Source: an uncultured Prevotella sp.
GTDB taxonomy: Bacteria; Bacteroidota; Bacteroidia; Bacteroidales; Bacteroidaceae
Assembly (NCBI GenBank): GCA_934256705.1
Contig: CAKQPF010000009.1
Span: 20,060-84,059, forward strand
Length of the DNA stretch: 64,000 nucleotides
Direction: 5' to 3'
A program made the position numbers and the translations under genes. This document shows, piece after piece, positions 8,576 through 16,948 of this stretch (within the stretch, counting starts at the first letter, position 1; every line of letters begins with the position of its first letter). The notes under the pieces are model-generated. The model had not been told where the DNA came from. It saw only the letters and a program-made list of their open reading frames with translations, and searched no databases.

Positions 8576-10192
8576 TCATTTTATACTAAATGAGTAATAC
8601 TCGATATTCATGTATCCATCCTCACGGATAATGTAGGCATCAGAAGGGTCGTGAGGGGCAAGACCGTGGGCAATCTCCCAGTCATCAGGTATTCCGTCGC
8701 CGTCACTGTCCCTGTAAGGCTTGCCCTTGTACTTCGGCAGACCGCCCACCTGCTGAGGGTCTGTGATGATTCCCATGCGGTAACTGTCCTCCGGAAGGCG
8801 GCGCTTCACGTAAGGCGACTCGTGCACTTTGGCATCCTTCGCATACTCGGCCCTGCCATTCCTCACCGTCCTTATGATGCGTTCATCCACATCATCACGC
8901 TTGGGAAGGATCGCTCCAGCATGCGATAGGACGTGCTCGTAAGCCTCTTCCGCCGACATCATCGATGCGAAATGAGGGATAGGGAAAGCCTCGTCCACCC
9001 TGATGCGCGCCTTGGCAGCCTCCACATCCTTCGCTTTCGGCTGCACACCGCCAGCCCAGTTGTCTGCACTCACATCCTTATAGCCCTCCACTATGTTGCC
9101 GTTGACGTAGGCAAGTCCGAAATCCTCCGGGCGGGTCTTGTCCCTGCTTGCCTCCGGTTTCAGGATTCTGTAGCAGATAGACTTGTTGATGTTGTACCCC
9201 GTCACAGGTCCCGGCTTGAGGTAATTGTTGATGATGTTGTATCTGGAATTGTCGTCCCCTCCGTCGATGGAACGGTTCCACCAGTTGTAGAGCACGTTGT
9301 TGACGAAGTTGAAGTCGCCATCCATAGCAATGGAAGGATTGCGTGAGATGTTGGAGGCGAAGAGATTGCGTGCGAAAAGCGTGTTGTGACCACCTATTGA
9401 CGCCCCGAAAGCGTGGTTGTAGAGGTCCAGTCCTTCTGCGAATATGCAGTCCTGAATGGTGATATTCACTGTAGGAAACTTCTGGTAATGACCATCTTCC
9501 GTGCGGTTATACACGTGGCGGTACATCGACATCACCTCGTCAAGTCCCCATGAGGAAGAGCAATGGTCGTAGATGATGTTTCCTATGCCCTGACCACCGC
9601 ACGCATCATCGCGGAAAGCCACGTCCATCGCACCGCGACGGAAGCGCATATAGCGTATCACAACATCGTGGGTGTCCACCTCCACCGTCTGTCCCGTCAC
9701 CACGACTCCATCGCCCGGCGCCGTCTGACCGAAGATACTGATGTAAGGAGCCACCACATGAATGGGCCTTTCGAGGTGTATCTCGCCTGCCACATTGAAT
9801 ACTATGATGCGCGGACCGCCGGCTTCGCATGCCTCACGCAGCGTTCCCGGACCGGAATCTGCCAGACTTGTCACGACGAAAATCCTGCCTCCACGGCCTC
9901 CGAACGTGTATTTTCCGCCGCCTTCAGCGCCGGGAAAAGCCGGAATGTCAGCCTGGGGAAGTTCCTCCGGCTTGGAGCACCACGGCACAAATCGCTTGCC
10001 ATGCAGCATTCCGTCCATCACTTCGGGCAGCGCTTTCTGCCATGCGGCATTGTCGAGGCTGTCCCATACCGCCTCCATAGCCTTGCCGCGCTGCTTCACG
10101 CTGTCAGGGATTGTAGGGTATTGGGCGAATGATCCGGCAGGACAAGCGGCGAGAATCATTGCGCATAAGATAGTCTTTATTCTCTTTTCCAT
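8576..10192 (-). CDS. Secreted pectate lyase-like protein (polysaccharide lyase family 1 type)
   Basis: Predicted to cleave polygalacturonate by beta-elimination, outside the cell or in the periplasm. The 538 residues have a signal peptide (about 1-23, ending GSFA), the PL1 opening PAFPGAEGGGKYTFGGRGGRI, VTSLADSGPGTLREA, and a parallel beta-helix core with repeated short strands. WGLDEVMSMY and the Asn/Asp-rich region after it are typical of the pectate lyase/pectinesterase-like group. The tail DSDGDGIPDDWE (about 500) is a thrombospondin type 3-like calcium-binding motif. A -7 box TAACTTTGC (10217-10225, minus) lies 24 bases upstream. No SusCD pair adjoins it, so it stands outside a classical utilisation locus. 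Family firm, exact substrate inferred. Confidence 0.88.
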   Translation of the reverse strand: MEKRIKTILCAMILAACPAGSFAQYPTIPDSVKQRGKAMEAVWDSLDNAAWQKALPEVMDGMLHGKRFVPWCSKPEELPQADIPAFPGAEGGGKYTFGGRGGRIFVVTSLADSGPGTLREACEAGGPRIIVFNVAGEIHLERPIHVVAPYISIFGQTAPGDGVVVTGQTVEVDTHDVVIRYMRFRRGAMDVAFRDDACGGQGIGNIIYDHCSSSWGLDEVMSMYRHVYNRTEDGHYQKFPTVNITIQDCIFAEGLDLYNHAFGASIGGHNTLFARNLFASNISRNPSIAMDGDFNFVNNVLYNWWNRSIDGGDDNSRYNIINNYLKPGPVTGYNINKSICYRILKPEASRDKTRPEDFGLAYVNGNIVEGYKDVSADNWAGGVQPKAKDVEAAKARIRVDEAFPIPHFASMMSAEEAYEHVLSHAGAILPKRDDVDERIIRTVRNGRAEYAKDAKVHESPYVKRRLPEDSYRMGIITDPQQVGGLPKYKGKPYRDSDGDGIPDDWEIAHGLAPHDPSDAYIIREDGYMNIEYYSFSIK

Positions 10193-10321
10193 AAGATGGT
10201 TAGTTAGTTTTGGACTGCAAAGTTACGCTTTTTCCCTCAATATCCTCCCTTTGGGGCATGATATTTTTTACGGTCTTGATCTGTTGTCGTGAGTTTTTAC
10301 ATTCAGCAAAACCACCAAACC

Positions 10322-10398
10322 ATATAATTATGCATTATGAATTATGCATTAAGAATTGACAATTATGCATTATGCATTATGAATTATGAATTAAAAAT
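10322..10398. repeat. ATTATGCATTATGAATT simple repeat
   Basis: Irregular repetition of ATTATGCATT and ATTATGAATT between the trpA stop and the pectate lyase gene. ORFs through it translate to repeats such as MNYAL and are not credible genes. Confidence 0.8.
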
Positions 10399-11171
10399 CA
10401 TCTCAGCGCCTCGTAAAGCTGGTCGATGGCAATCTGTGCATCGCCGCCGGCAGCATCGAGAAGTTGCACGAATTTACTGCCTATTATCGCGCCGTTGGCA
10501 TTCGCCTGTGCTGACTTCAGCGTCTGGTTGTTGCTTATTCCGAAGCCTATCATCGTGGGATGAGTGAGGTTCATCGCGCGAACCTTATTGAAATAAGCCT
10601 GCTTCTGGGCATTGAATTCCTTCTGCGCACCAGTGGTTGCCGCACTCGAAACCATATAGATGAAGCCGTCAGTGTTCTCATCTATAAAGCGGATGCGCTC
10701 ATCTGACGTCTCAGGGGTGATGAGCATGATGATGCGGAGATCGTATTTGTCGGCTATTGGTTTGTATTCCTCCATGTAATCACGGAATGGCAGGTCGGGC
10801 AGAATCATGCCGTCAATGCCCACTTCGACGCATTTCCGGCAGAAATTCTCGAATCCGAAGCGGATGATAGGATTGAGATAACCCATCAATATCAGCGGTA
10901 TCTCCACGTCCTTGCGGATGTCTTTCAGCTGTTCGAAGAGCAATCGGATGCTCATTCCATTGTGCAGAGCCTTCGTAGCGGCGTCCTGGATGACAGGACC
11001 GTCAGCCATCGGGTCGGAAAACGGTATTCCCACCTCTATCATGTTTATGCCGTTGCCGGCAAGAGTGCGGATTACGTTGGCGGTGCCGTCAAGTGTCGGC
11101 GCACCAGCACAGAAGTATATGCTGAGCAGATCATGTGGTTTGTCTGCAAAGAGTTTGTTTATTCGGTTCAT
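10398..11171 (-). CDS. trpA: Tryptophan synthase alpha chain
   Basis: Cleaves indole-3-glycerol phosphate to indole and glyceraldehyde 3-phosphate; indole is channelled to TrpB. The 257-residue TIM barrel has the catalytic pair in MIEVGIPFSDPMADGP (Glu46 and Asp57), the active-site strand DGMILPDLPF, and phosphate-binding FGISNN and GAIIGSKFV near the C-terminus. Last gene of the trp operon, 68 bases after trpC. In many Bacteroidetes trpF sits between trpC and trpA; here that gap holds no gene. Confidence 0.97.
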   Translation of the reverse strand: MNRINKLFADKPHDLLSIYFCAGAPTLDGTANVIRTLAGNGINMIEVGIPFSDPMADGPVIQDAATKALHNGMSIRLLFEQLKDIRKDVEIPLILMGYLNPIIRFGFENFCRKCVEVGIDGMILPDLPFRDYMEEYKPIADKYDLRIIMLITPETSDERIRFIDENTDGFIYMVSSAATTGAQKEFNAQKQAYFNKVRAMNLTHPTMIGFGISNNQTLKSAQANANGAIIGSKFVQLLDAAGGDAQIAIDQLYEALR

Positions 11172-11239
11172 GTTTGATAAAATAAAGAATGGTCTGAATG
11201 AAGATTTTTCTGATGAATAATGATGTTTATTCCATCAAT

Positions 11240-12007
11240 TTACAGTTTGGAGATAAACTGGCGCAATGCTTCTCCCGGTTCTTTTTCCTTCATAAAGCAT
11301 TCGCCTATGAGGAAACCACGGAAGCCAAAGCTACGCAGTTGGCGCACGATGTCGGGGCTGCTGATTCCCGATTCGCTGACAAGGACAGGACGCTCAGCAT
11401 CAGATAGATGGGCAACGGCAGCCTGCATCTGGCGTGCAATCTCGAAACTGTGGTTCACATCCGTATGGAATGTGCCGAGCGAACGGTTGTTTACGCCGAG
11501 CATATCCGGTTTTCCTGCATCGAGATATGAGAGTTCTTCCGGCGCATGAACTTCGAGCAGCACCTCAAGACCAAGGCTATGAGCCGTGCGGAGCAAGTAT
11601 GAATAGTGGTCTGGAGTAAGCGCGGCGGCAATGAGAAGTATGGCATCAGCGCCTATTGCCTTCGCTTCATACACCTGATACTCATCGATGATGAACTCCT
11701 TACGCAAGATTGGAAGGTCAGGCACCGAGGCTCTCACCGCCTGAATGAATGCTGGTGACCCACCGAAATATTTCTCATTGGTCAGAATGCTCACTGCGCT
11801 TGCACCGCCTTCAGCATACTGCGGCACCACTATCTCTGCCTTGGCATCGGCATGAATCCATCCTTTGCTCGGGCTTTTACGCTTGAATTCGGCTATGATA
11901 CCACTGCTGCTTTCCGCCAGACTGCGCTTCATGCTGCGTGATTTCTTTCTTGTCGCTGCCAGATCTGCACGCTTGTCGGCTATTATTTCTTCTAATATGT
12001 CTGCCAT
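11240..12007 (-). CDS. trpC: Indole-3-glycerol phosphate synthase
   Basis: Converts CdRP to indole-3-glycerol phosphate. The 255 residues are a single IGPS TIM barrel: EFKRKSPSKGWIH (catalytic Lys region), VSILTNEKYFGGS, ILRKEFIIDEYQVYEA, VLLEVHAPEEL and VSESGISSPDIVRQL are all present. The length rules out a TrpC-TrpF fusion. The 168-base gap upstream to trpD holds GGTTGT arrays and a REP-like hairpin rather than a gene, and the gene starts 58 bases after that hairpin. Confidence 0.97.
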   Translation of the reverse strand: MADILEEIIADKRADLAATRKKSRSMKRSLAESSSGIIAEFKRKSPSKGWIHADAKAEIVVPQYAEGGASAVSILTNEKYFGGSPAFIQAVRASVPDLPILRKEFIIDEYQVYEAKAIGADAILLIAAALTPDHYSYLLRTAHSLGLEVLLEVHAPEELSYLDAGKPDMLGVNNRSLGTFHTDVNHSFEIARQMQAAVAHLSDAERPVLVSESGISSPDIVRQLRSFGFRGFLIGECFMKEKEPGEALRQFISKL

Positions 12008-12011
12008 ATTC

Positions 12012-12173
12012 TTTGGTTTTAGGGTTGTAGGTTGTAGGTTTTTGGTTGGGATGTGCTGGGAATATCAGCCGGTGATGTGGCTGACACAGGGACGCTGCTG
12101 GTGGTTGTGGACAAGAGATGAATGGAAACGGTAGTAAAAAACCGACAACCAATAACCCACAACCCACAACCAT
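12012..12173. repeat. Inverted pair of GGTTGT-rich arrays in the trpD-trpC gap
   Basis: A G-rich arm (12012-12050, GGGTTGTAGGTTGTAGG) and a C-rich arm (12137-12173, CCCACAACCCACAACC) could pair into a long stem. The loop contains the REP-like hairpin copy 2. The transcript would carry this structure between trpD and trpC. Confidence 0.75.
12065..12100. repeat. REP-like hairpin repeat, copy 2
   Basis: TCAGCCGGTGATGTGGCTGA followed by CACAGGGACGCTGCTG. Lies 58 bases upstream of the trpC start codon and inside the GGTTGT inverted pair. Confidence 0.7.
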
Positions 12174-12175
12174 AA

Positions 12176-13171
12176 CTATGAATTTATTTCCACAAAACGC
12201 TTGAAGGTCTCAAGAGCCTTGCCGCTTTCTATAGCCTCACGTGCCATGAGAACGCTGTCTTCGATGCTCTTGTTGCGGTCCATCACTGATATTCCGCAGG
12301 CTGCATTGGCTATGATAACATCCTTCTGAGCCTTTGTAGAGGTGCCTTCAAGCACGCTGTCGAATATCTTCCAAGCCTCTTCTGGCGTGCTTCCACCGTA
12401 TATATCCTTCGGATCAAGATAGTTGAGCCCTAAGTCTTTCGGAGTAAATACTTTCTCAAAGTAATTGGTTACCAGTTTGAAACCAGAAGTAAGAGATATT
12501 TCATCATAGCCATCATGAGAGGTAATGACGCCGAAATTGTCGCCTATCGTTTGGTGAGCATTGACGTAAAGGCGCAGGATATCATAGTTTGCAGCGCCAT
12601 GAAGCGAGTTTTTCGGGCGACAAGGATTGACCAGCGGACCGAGAAGATTGAAGCAGGTAGGGATTCCCATCGCCTTTCGAGTAGGACCAACAAACTTCAT
12701 TCCGTAGGCAAACAGAGGCGCATGGAGATAACAGATGTTGGTCTCGTCAAGGCTCTTGCGAAGCAATGACTCGTCGGCAGTGAACTTTACACCATGCGCT
12801 TGCAGCACATTCGATGCTCCGCTGACCGATGTGGCACTGCCGTTACCATGCTTCGTGACCTTATATCCACAGGCGGCAATGACGAAAGCCGAGCAAGTGG
12901 AGATGTTGAAGGTGTTCTTTCCGTCGCCTCCAGTGCCCACAATGTCGAGCGTATCGTAGTCATCAAGGTTGACGCGTTTGCCGGTTTCGAGCAGTCCGTC
13001 ACGGAAACCGAGCAGCTCATCCACCGTAACGCCACGCGTTTGCATACCCATTAGGAGAGTGGCTATTTGGCAATCATTGTATTTTTCCTCAGTGATACCT
13101 ATCATTATATCGTGTGTCTCCTGGCGCGTCAGTGTCTGACCTTCTACCAGTTTCATCAAATATTCTTTCAT
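12176..13171 (-). CDS. trpD: Anthranilate phosphoribosyltransferase
   Basis: Joins anthranilate and PRPP to form phosphoribosyl-anthranilate. The 331-residue protein shows the PRPP loop VGTGGDGKNTFNIST, the KHGNGSATSVSGASNVL segment and GPTRKAMGIPTCFNLLGPLVNP, all diagnostic. The ATG at 13171 (MKEYLMKLVEGQTL) is preferred over an in-frame ATG at 13249, which would overlap the end of trpG by 22 bases and add residues without family resemblance. It lies 56 bases after trpG. Confidence 0.96.
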   Translation of the reverse strand: MKEYLMKLVEGQTLTRQETHDIMIGITEEKYNDCQIATLLMGMQTRGVTVDELLGFRDGLLETGKRVNLDDYDTLDIVGTGGDGKNTFNISTCSAFVIAACGYKVTKHGNGSATSVSGASNVLQAHGVKFTADESLLRKSLDETNICYLHAPLFAYGMKFVGPTRKAMGIPTCFNLLGPLVNPCRPKNSLHGAANYDILRLYVNAHQTIGDNFGVITSHDGYDEISLTSGFKLVTNYFEKVFTPKDLGLNYLDPKDIYGGSTPEEAWKIFDSVLEGTSTKAQKDVIIANAACGISVMDRNKSIEDSVLMAREAIESGKALETFKRFVEINS

Positions 13172-13227
13172 AACTCTTAAGTTTAAGTGGATTCTTTCAT
13201 AGGAAGATGTAAGAAAATAGTTAGTGC

Positions 13228-13830
13228 TTAACTTCTTAACACCATCCAATTTTTGATAATACGCTTTCCATCCGGAGTGAGAATGCTCTCAGGATGAAAC
13301 TGTATTCCGCGGATATCATACTCCTTATGCCTCAAAGCCATCACCTGTCCTTCATTAGATGTGCAAGTAATCTCAAGGCAATCAGGCAGCGAACCCGCAT
13401 CTACAACCCACGAATGGTATCTTCCTACAAGGATATCATGATTTAATCCCTTGAATATAGGGTCGCAAACGCGCTTCTCAGGATTGCTTTCATCAGGAAA
13501 CATCACCACATGAGCTGGCGTCTGAACGCCATGAAAGACTTCACTCAGATTGACAAGTCTGCCTCCAAAGACCTCCCCGATGGCTTGTTCGCCAAGACAT
13601 ATACCGAGAATAGGCTTGACACCGGCGTAGGTACGAATGACATCAAGCAGTTTTCCTGCTTCGGAAGGGATGCCAGGACCAGGACTTAGCATTATCTTAT
13701 CATAGGAATCAAGGGCTGACAGCTCGAATTGGTCATTGCGAAACACCGTCACTTCGGCTCCAAGTTCACGGACAAGGTGCACAAGATTGTAGGTGAAGCT
13801 GTCATAATTGTCTATCATTGCTATTCTCAT
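13228..13830 (-). CDS. trpG: Anthranilate synthase component II (glutamine amidotransferase)
   Basis: Supplies ammonia from glutamine to TrpE. The 200-residue class I amidotransferase has MIDNYDSFTYNLVH at the N-terminus, oxyanion-strand LSPGPGIP, nucleophile motif GICLGEQAIGE and the His-Glu pair in GIQFHPESILTPDG. The residue after CLG is Glu where His is common in TrpG/PabA; the catalytic triad is intact. Its start overlaps the trpE stop by four bases (ATGA), implying translational coupling of the two subunits. Confidence 0.97.
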   Translation of the reverse strand: MRIAMIDNYDSFTYNLVHLVRELGAEVTVFRNDQFELSALDSYDKIMLSPGPGIPSEAGKLLDVIRTYAGVKPILGICLGEQAIGEVFGGRLVNLSEVFHGVQTPAHVVMFPDESNPEKRVCDPIFKGLNHDILVGRYHSWVVDAGSLPDCLEITCTSNEGQVMALRHKEYDIRGIQFHPESILTPDGKRIIKNWMVLRS

Positions 13831-15242
13831 AACTCTTCTGCTTTTTCTATAGCACGGCGCAAAGCACCGAGTTTGTTGTTTACTTCTTGCAATTCATATT
13901 CCTCATCGCTCTTTGCCACGATGCCTCCTCCGGCTTGGAACCATAGTTCGTTGTTGCGACTTACGAAGGTTCGGATGGTGATAGCCTGGTTAAGACTGCC
14001 GTCAAACGAGATATTTCCCACGCATCCACCGTATGCTCCACGGTTGTGAGGCTCGTATTCACTAATCAATTGCATAGCTCTCACCTTCGGAGCGCCGCTC
14101 AGTGTGCCTGCCGGGAAGGTGTCAATGAACGCCTTTACCGGGTCTGTCGCCTTGTCGAGTGTGCCACTTACGCGGCTGACAAGATGGATAACGTGGCTGT
14201 AATACTGCAATTCCTTATAGAAATCCACCTTCACATTGTGGCAATTACGGCTCAAGTCATTGCGTGCAAGATCGACGAGCATCACGTGTTCGGCATTCTC
14301 TTTCGGGTCATTACGCAGGTAATCAGCATTCTTTCTGTCCGTTTCCGCATCGCCAGTGCGGCGTGTAGTGCCAGCAATAGGGTCGATATAAGCCTTAAAT
14401 CCCTCAGCTGTCTTCTCTATTCTGCAATGCGTTTCCGGTGAACTGCCAAATATTCTGAATCCTCCGAAGTCCATATAGAAGAGGTAAGGCGAAGGATTTA
14501 TGCTGCGAAGAGTGCGGTAAAGTTTGAAATCATCACCTTCATAGCGCTGAATGAAGCGACGTGAGAGGACAATCTGAAAGACATCACCACGCTTACAGTG
14601 TGCTATTCCCTTGCGAATGTTTGCCTTATGTTCCTCATCAGTAAGAGTTGACGCCACCTCCCCTACGGCATGGAAACCATAAATCGGAACGTTCAGTCGG
14701 CAAAGTCGGTGCTCCAAGTCGGTGAGAGTAGGCTTTTCGCCCTCTGCCACGAGTTCGTGGAGGTAGAGAAGATTATTGAAATGGTCAAACTCCAGTACGT
14801 ATTTGAACAGTATATAGAGCATATCAGGAGCATCATTGCGTTCCTGTGTCTCATCTTTTACAGCGATATTTTCAAAATATCTCACAGCATTGAATGACGT
14901 AAAGCCCCAAAGAGCGCAGTTGCGCAGTTGCCTTTCATCGCCTTCAAACGAGAACTTGCTCATGAATTCATGTATAAGCTCGTCGCTTTTGTAGGCTGGA
15001 GTAATCTCATGTTCGAAGGTCTGGCGGTCTGGAAAACTGCATTTTCCTGTGCCATGACCTATAGAAACCTCTGCAATAGGGTTGACTCCGATGTATGAAT
15101 GCGCATTCTTTCCGGAGTGATAGTCGCTTGATTCCATCAGGATACTTTTCTCCGAACTGTCTCTAAGCCTGAGATATGCGCTCACAGGAGTCATCAAGTC
15201 GGCAAGCATCTGCTTGGTATGTACCTTGTATTTGTATTTCAT
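13827..15242 (-). CDS. trpE: Anthranilate synthase component I
   Basis: Makes anthranilate from chorismate with ammonia from TrpG. The 471 residues contain the N-terminal feedback-binding element in ILMESSDYHS (variant of LLES), and the chorismate-binding domain motifs IFGSSPETHCRIE, DPIAGTTRRTG, MLVDLARNDLSRNC, AGTLSGAPKVRAMQLI and RGAYGGCVGNISFDG. It follows trpB by 25 bases and overlaps trpG by four. All expected catalytic regions are present; regulation is expected from the attenuator upstream of trpB and feedback by tryptophan. Confidence 0.97.
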   Translation of the reverse strand: MKYKYKVHTKQMLADLMTPVSAYLRLRDSSEKSILMESSDYHSGKNAHSYIGVNPIAEVSIGHGTGKCSFPDRQTFEHEITPAYKSDELIHEFMSKFSFEGDERQLRNCALWGFTSFNAVRYFENIAVKDETQERNDAPDMLYILFKYVLEFDHFNNLLYLHELVAEGEKPTLTDLEHRLCRLNVPIYGFHAVGEVASTLTDEEHKANIRKGIAHCKRGDVFQIVLSRRFIQRYEGDDFKLYRTLRSINPSPYLFYMDFGGFRIFGSSPETHCRIEKTAEGFKAYIDPIAGTTRRTGDAETDRKNADYLRNDPKENAEHVMLVDLARNDLSRNCHNVKVDFYKELQYYSHVIHLVSRVSGTLDKATDPVKAFIDTFPAGTLSGAPKVRAMQLISEYEPHNRGAYGGCVGNISFDGSLNQAITIRTFVSRNNELWFQAGGGIVAKSDEEYELQEVNNKLGALRRAIEKAEEL

Positions 15243-15267
15243 AATTGTGTAGATAGTAAGGGATGGT

Positions 15268-16458
15268 TTAATTATTGGTGTATTTCATATATGTCTCCAG
15301 ATCCTTATCACCACGTCCTGACACGGTAAGAACTACCACATCGTCAGGCTTGAAGCACTCTTTCATCTTCGGAAGCATGGCAAGAGCGTGGCTGGATTCG
15401 AGTGCCGGGATGATTCCCTCCATGCGGGTAAGCTCGAAAGCGGCACGGAGAGCTTCGTCATCATTGACCGGAAGCACCTTAGCTCGGCCTTGTTCGTACA
15501 GATTGCAGTGTATCGGACCAGTGCCTGGATAGTCCAATCCGGCAGAGATGGAGTAGGGTTCCACTATCTGTCCGTCCTCAGTCTGCATGAGTTTGATTCG
15601 ACTTCCGTGGAGTATTCCGACCGTTCCGATGGTCATTGACGCTGCAGTCTGTGCCGTTTCGTAGCCGAGACCGCCGGCTTCACCGAGTATTATCTTGACT
15701 CTCTCGTCGTCAATGTAATGATATATTGTTCCGGCAGCGTTGGAACCACCTCCCACACACGCCATAAGATAGTCAGGATAGTCACGTCCTATCTTCTCTT
15801 TGAGCTGGAATTTGATCTCTTCACTGATGATAGACTGGAGTCTTGCCACCATATCAGGGTATGGATGCGGACCTACTGTTGAGCCGATGATATAGAATGT
15901 GTCTGACGGATGGCAGCACCAGTCGCGTATTGCCTCGTTTGTGGCATCCTTCAATGTCTTGTTTCCGCTTTGCACAGGATAGACTTCGGCACCCAGCATC
16001 TTCATTCTCTCCACGTTAGGGCGTTGCCTTTCCACATCGAGAGCGCCCATATATACTCTGCAAGGCATGTCCATCAAGGCGCAGACCGTGGCTGTTGCGA
16101 CGCCATGTTGGCCTGCTCCGGTCTCGGCAACGATGCGTTTCTTTCCCATTTTCTTTGCTATCAGAATCTGTCCGATGGCATTGTTTATCTTGTGGGCACC
16201 GGTATGATTGAGGTCTTCACGCTTGAGAAAGAGCTGACAACCGTATTTCTCGCTCATTCTCTTGGCGTAATAGAGCGGTGAAGGCCGTCCTACATAGTCG
16301 CGTAAAAGCCTGCGAAACTCGGTCTGGAACTCGTCACTCTCAATGATAGGGAGGTATGCTTTCTTCAGGTCTTCCACTGTCTTGTACAGTATTTCCGGGA
16401 TATATGCACCGCCAAAGCGACCATAGTATCCGTTCTCATCCACGTGATAACTCTTCAT
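15268..16458 (-). CDS. trpB: Tryptophan synthase beta chain
   Basis: PLP enzyme that condenses indole with serine to give tryptophan. The 396-residue protein shows KREDLNHTGAHKINNAIGQ (the Lys after GAH binds PLP), AETGAGQHGVATAT, GSRIKLMQTEDGQI and the phosphate cup CVGGGSNAAGTIYHY. First structural gene of the operon, an order (trpB E G D C A) typical of Bacteroidetes. The untranslated leader from about 16764 to 16459 is some 300 bases long and carries a Trp-rich leader peptide and a terminator. Confidence 0.98.
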   Translation of the reverse strand: MKSYHVDENGYYGRFGGAYIPEILYKTVEDLKKAYLPIIESDEFQTEFRRLLRDYVGRPSPLYYAKRMSEKYGCQLFLKREDLNHTGAHKINNAIGQILIAKKMGKKRIVAETGAGQHGVATATVCALMDMPCRVYMGALDVERQRPNVERMKMLGAEVYPVQSGNKTLKDATNEAIRDWCCHPSDTFYIIGSTVGPHPYPDMVARLQSIISEEIKFQLKEKIGRDYPDYLMACVGGGSNAAGTIYHYIDDERVKIILGEAGGLGYETAQTAASMTIGTVGILHGSRIKLMQTEDGQIVEPYSISAGLDYPGTGPIHCNLYEQGRAKVLPVNDDEALRAAFELTRMEGIIPALESSHALAMLPKMKECFKPDDVVVLTVSGRGDKDLETYMKYTNN

Positions 16459-16529
16459 AGTCTTATTTATTTGAAATTGTTGTATTTACGTTTGTTGAAT
16501 ATAATTTATCCTGTATCTCCGAGAAGGGA

Positions 16530-16575
16530 GAAAAAACAAATCGGGCTTACAAGACAGTTGCGTCTTGCAAGCCCG
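16530..16575 (-). terminator. trp operon attenuator (intrinsic terminator)
   Basis: On the minus strand CGGGCTTGCAAGAC pairs with GTCTTGTAAGCCCG around the loop GCAACT (16542-16575), one internal mismatch, followed by a T-rich run TTTGTTTTTT. It lies 72 bases upstream of trpB and 51 bases downstream of the leader-peptide stop. The segment ACAGTTG just after the leader ORF is complementary to CAACTGT in the terminator loop and arm, giving a mutually exclusive antiterminator, as in classical trp attenuation. Confidence 0.9.
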
Positions 16576-16626
16576 AATATGTGCCAAGCGATACTGCGCA
16601 TAAGGGTGCGTCCCACAACTGTTTAG

Positions 16627-16671
16627 TTATGAGTTACGCCACCACCAGTTATTTGCGCAGAATTGTATCAT
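16627..16671 (-). CDS. trpL: trp leader peptide (14 codons, three consecutive Trp)
   Basis: The ATG at 16671 opens MIQFCANNWWWRNS followed by TAA. Three adjacent TGG codons in 14, just upstream of an intrinsic terminator and the trp operon, are the hallmark of ribosome-mediated attenuation. When charged Trp-tRNA is scarce the ribosome should stall over the TGG run. The segment GGTGGCGT in the leader can pair with ACGCACC downstream (one bulged G), and ACAGTTG can instead pair with CAACTGT in the terminator, supplying the competing 1:2 and 2:3 stems. The ORF begins about 93 bases after the predicted transcription start. It is too short for gene callers. Function is inferred from architecture, not tested. 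Confidence 0.88.
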   Translation of the reverse strand: MIQFCANNWWWRNS

Positions 16672-16771
16672 TGTCTTATGTTGTTGTCTATTGTTGCTAA
16701 TTATTATCTTGTTACCTTGTCAAAAAAGCGTCATAAAATCATTTTATTGGCGTTATCTTTTAATTGACGGT

Positions 16772-16803
16772 GCAAAAGTACATATATTTTTTGAAACTGC
16801 AAA
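16772..16803 (-). promoter_or_regulatory. Predicted trp operon promoter
   Basis: TTTG (16800-16803), 19-base spacer, TACTTTTGC (16772-16780) on the minus strand, an excellent Bacteroidetes promoter match. Expected start near 16764, ahead of the leader peptide. Confidence 0.8.
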
Positions 16804-16948
16804 CAATTTATTAGAAAATTTTTCAAATTTCTTTCATTTTCTTTTTTTGACACATTATAATAATAACGAAATGTCACCGGAAAGACAACGAAATGTCAAC
16901 AGTAAGTGCTTTTCGCCCACTTTCTCCCGTATTTTGTCATGATATGCC

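Noticed and set aside
10337..10567. ORF beginning MNYALRIDNYAL
   Set aside because: Starts in the ATTATGCATT simple repeat and runs antisense into trpA.
13172..13249. Longer TrpD start at 13249
   Set aside because: It would overlap trpG and add 26 residues unlike the family; the ATG at 13171 matches the usual N-terminus.
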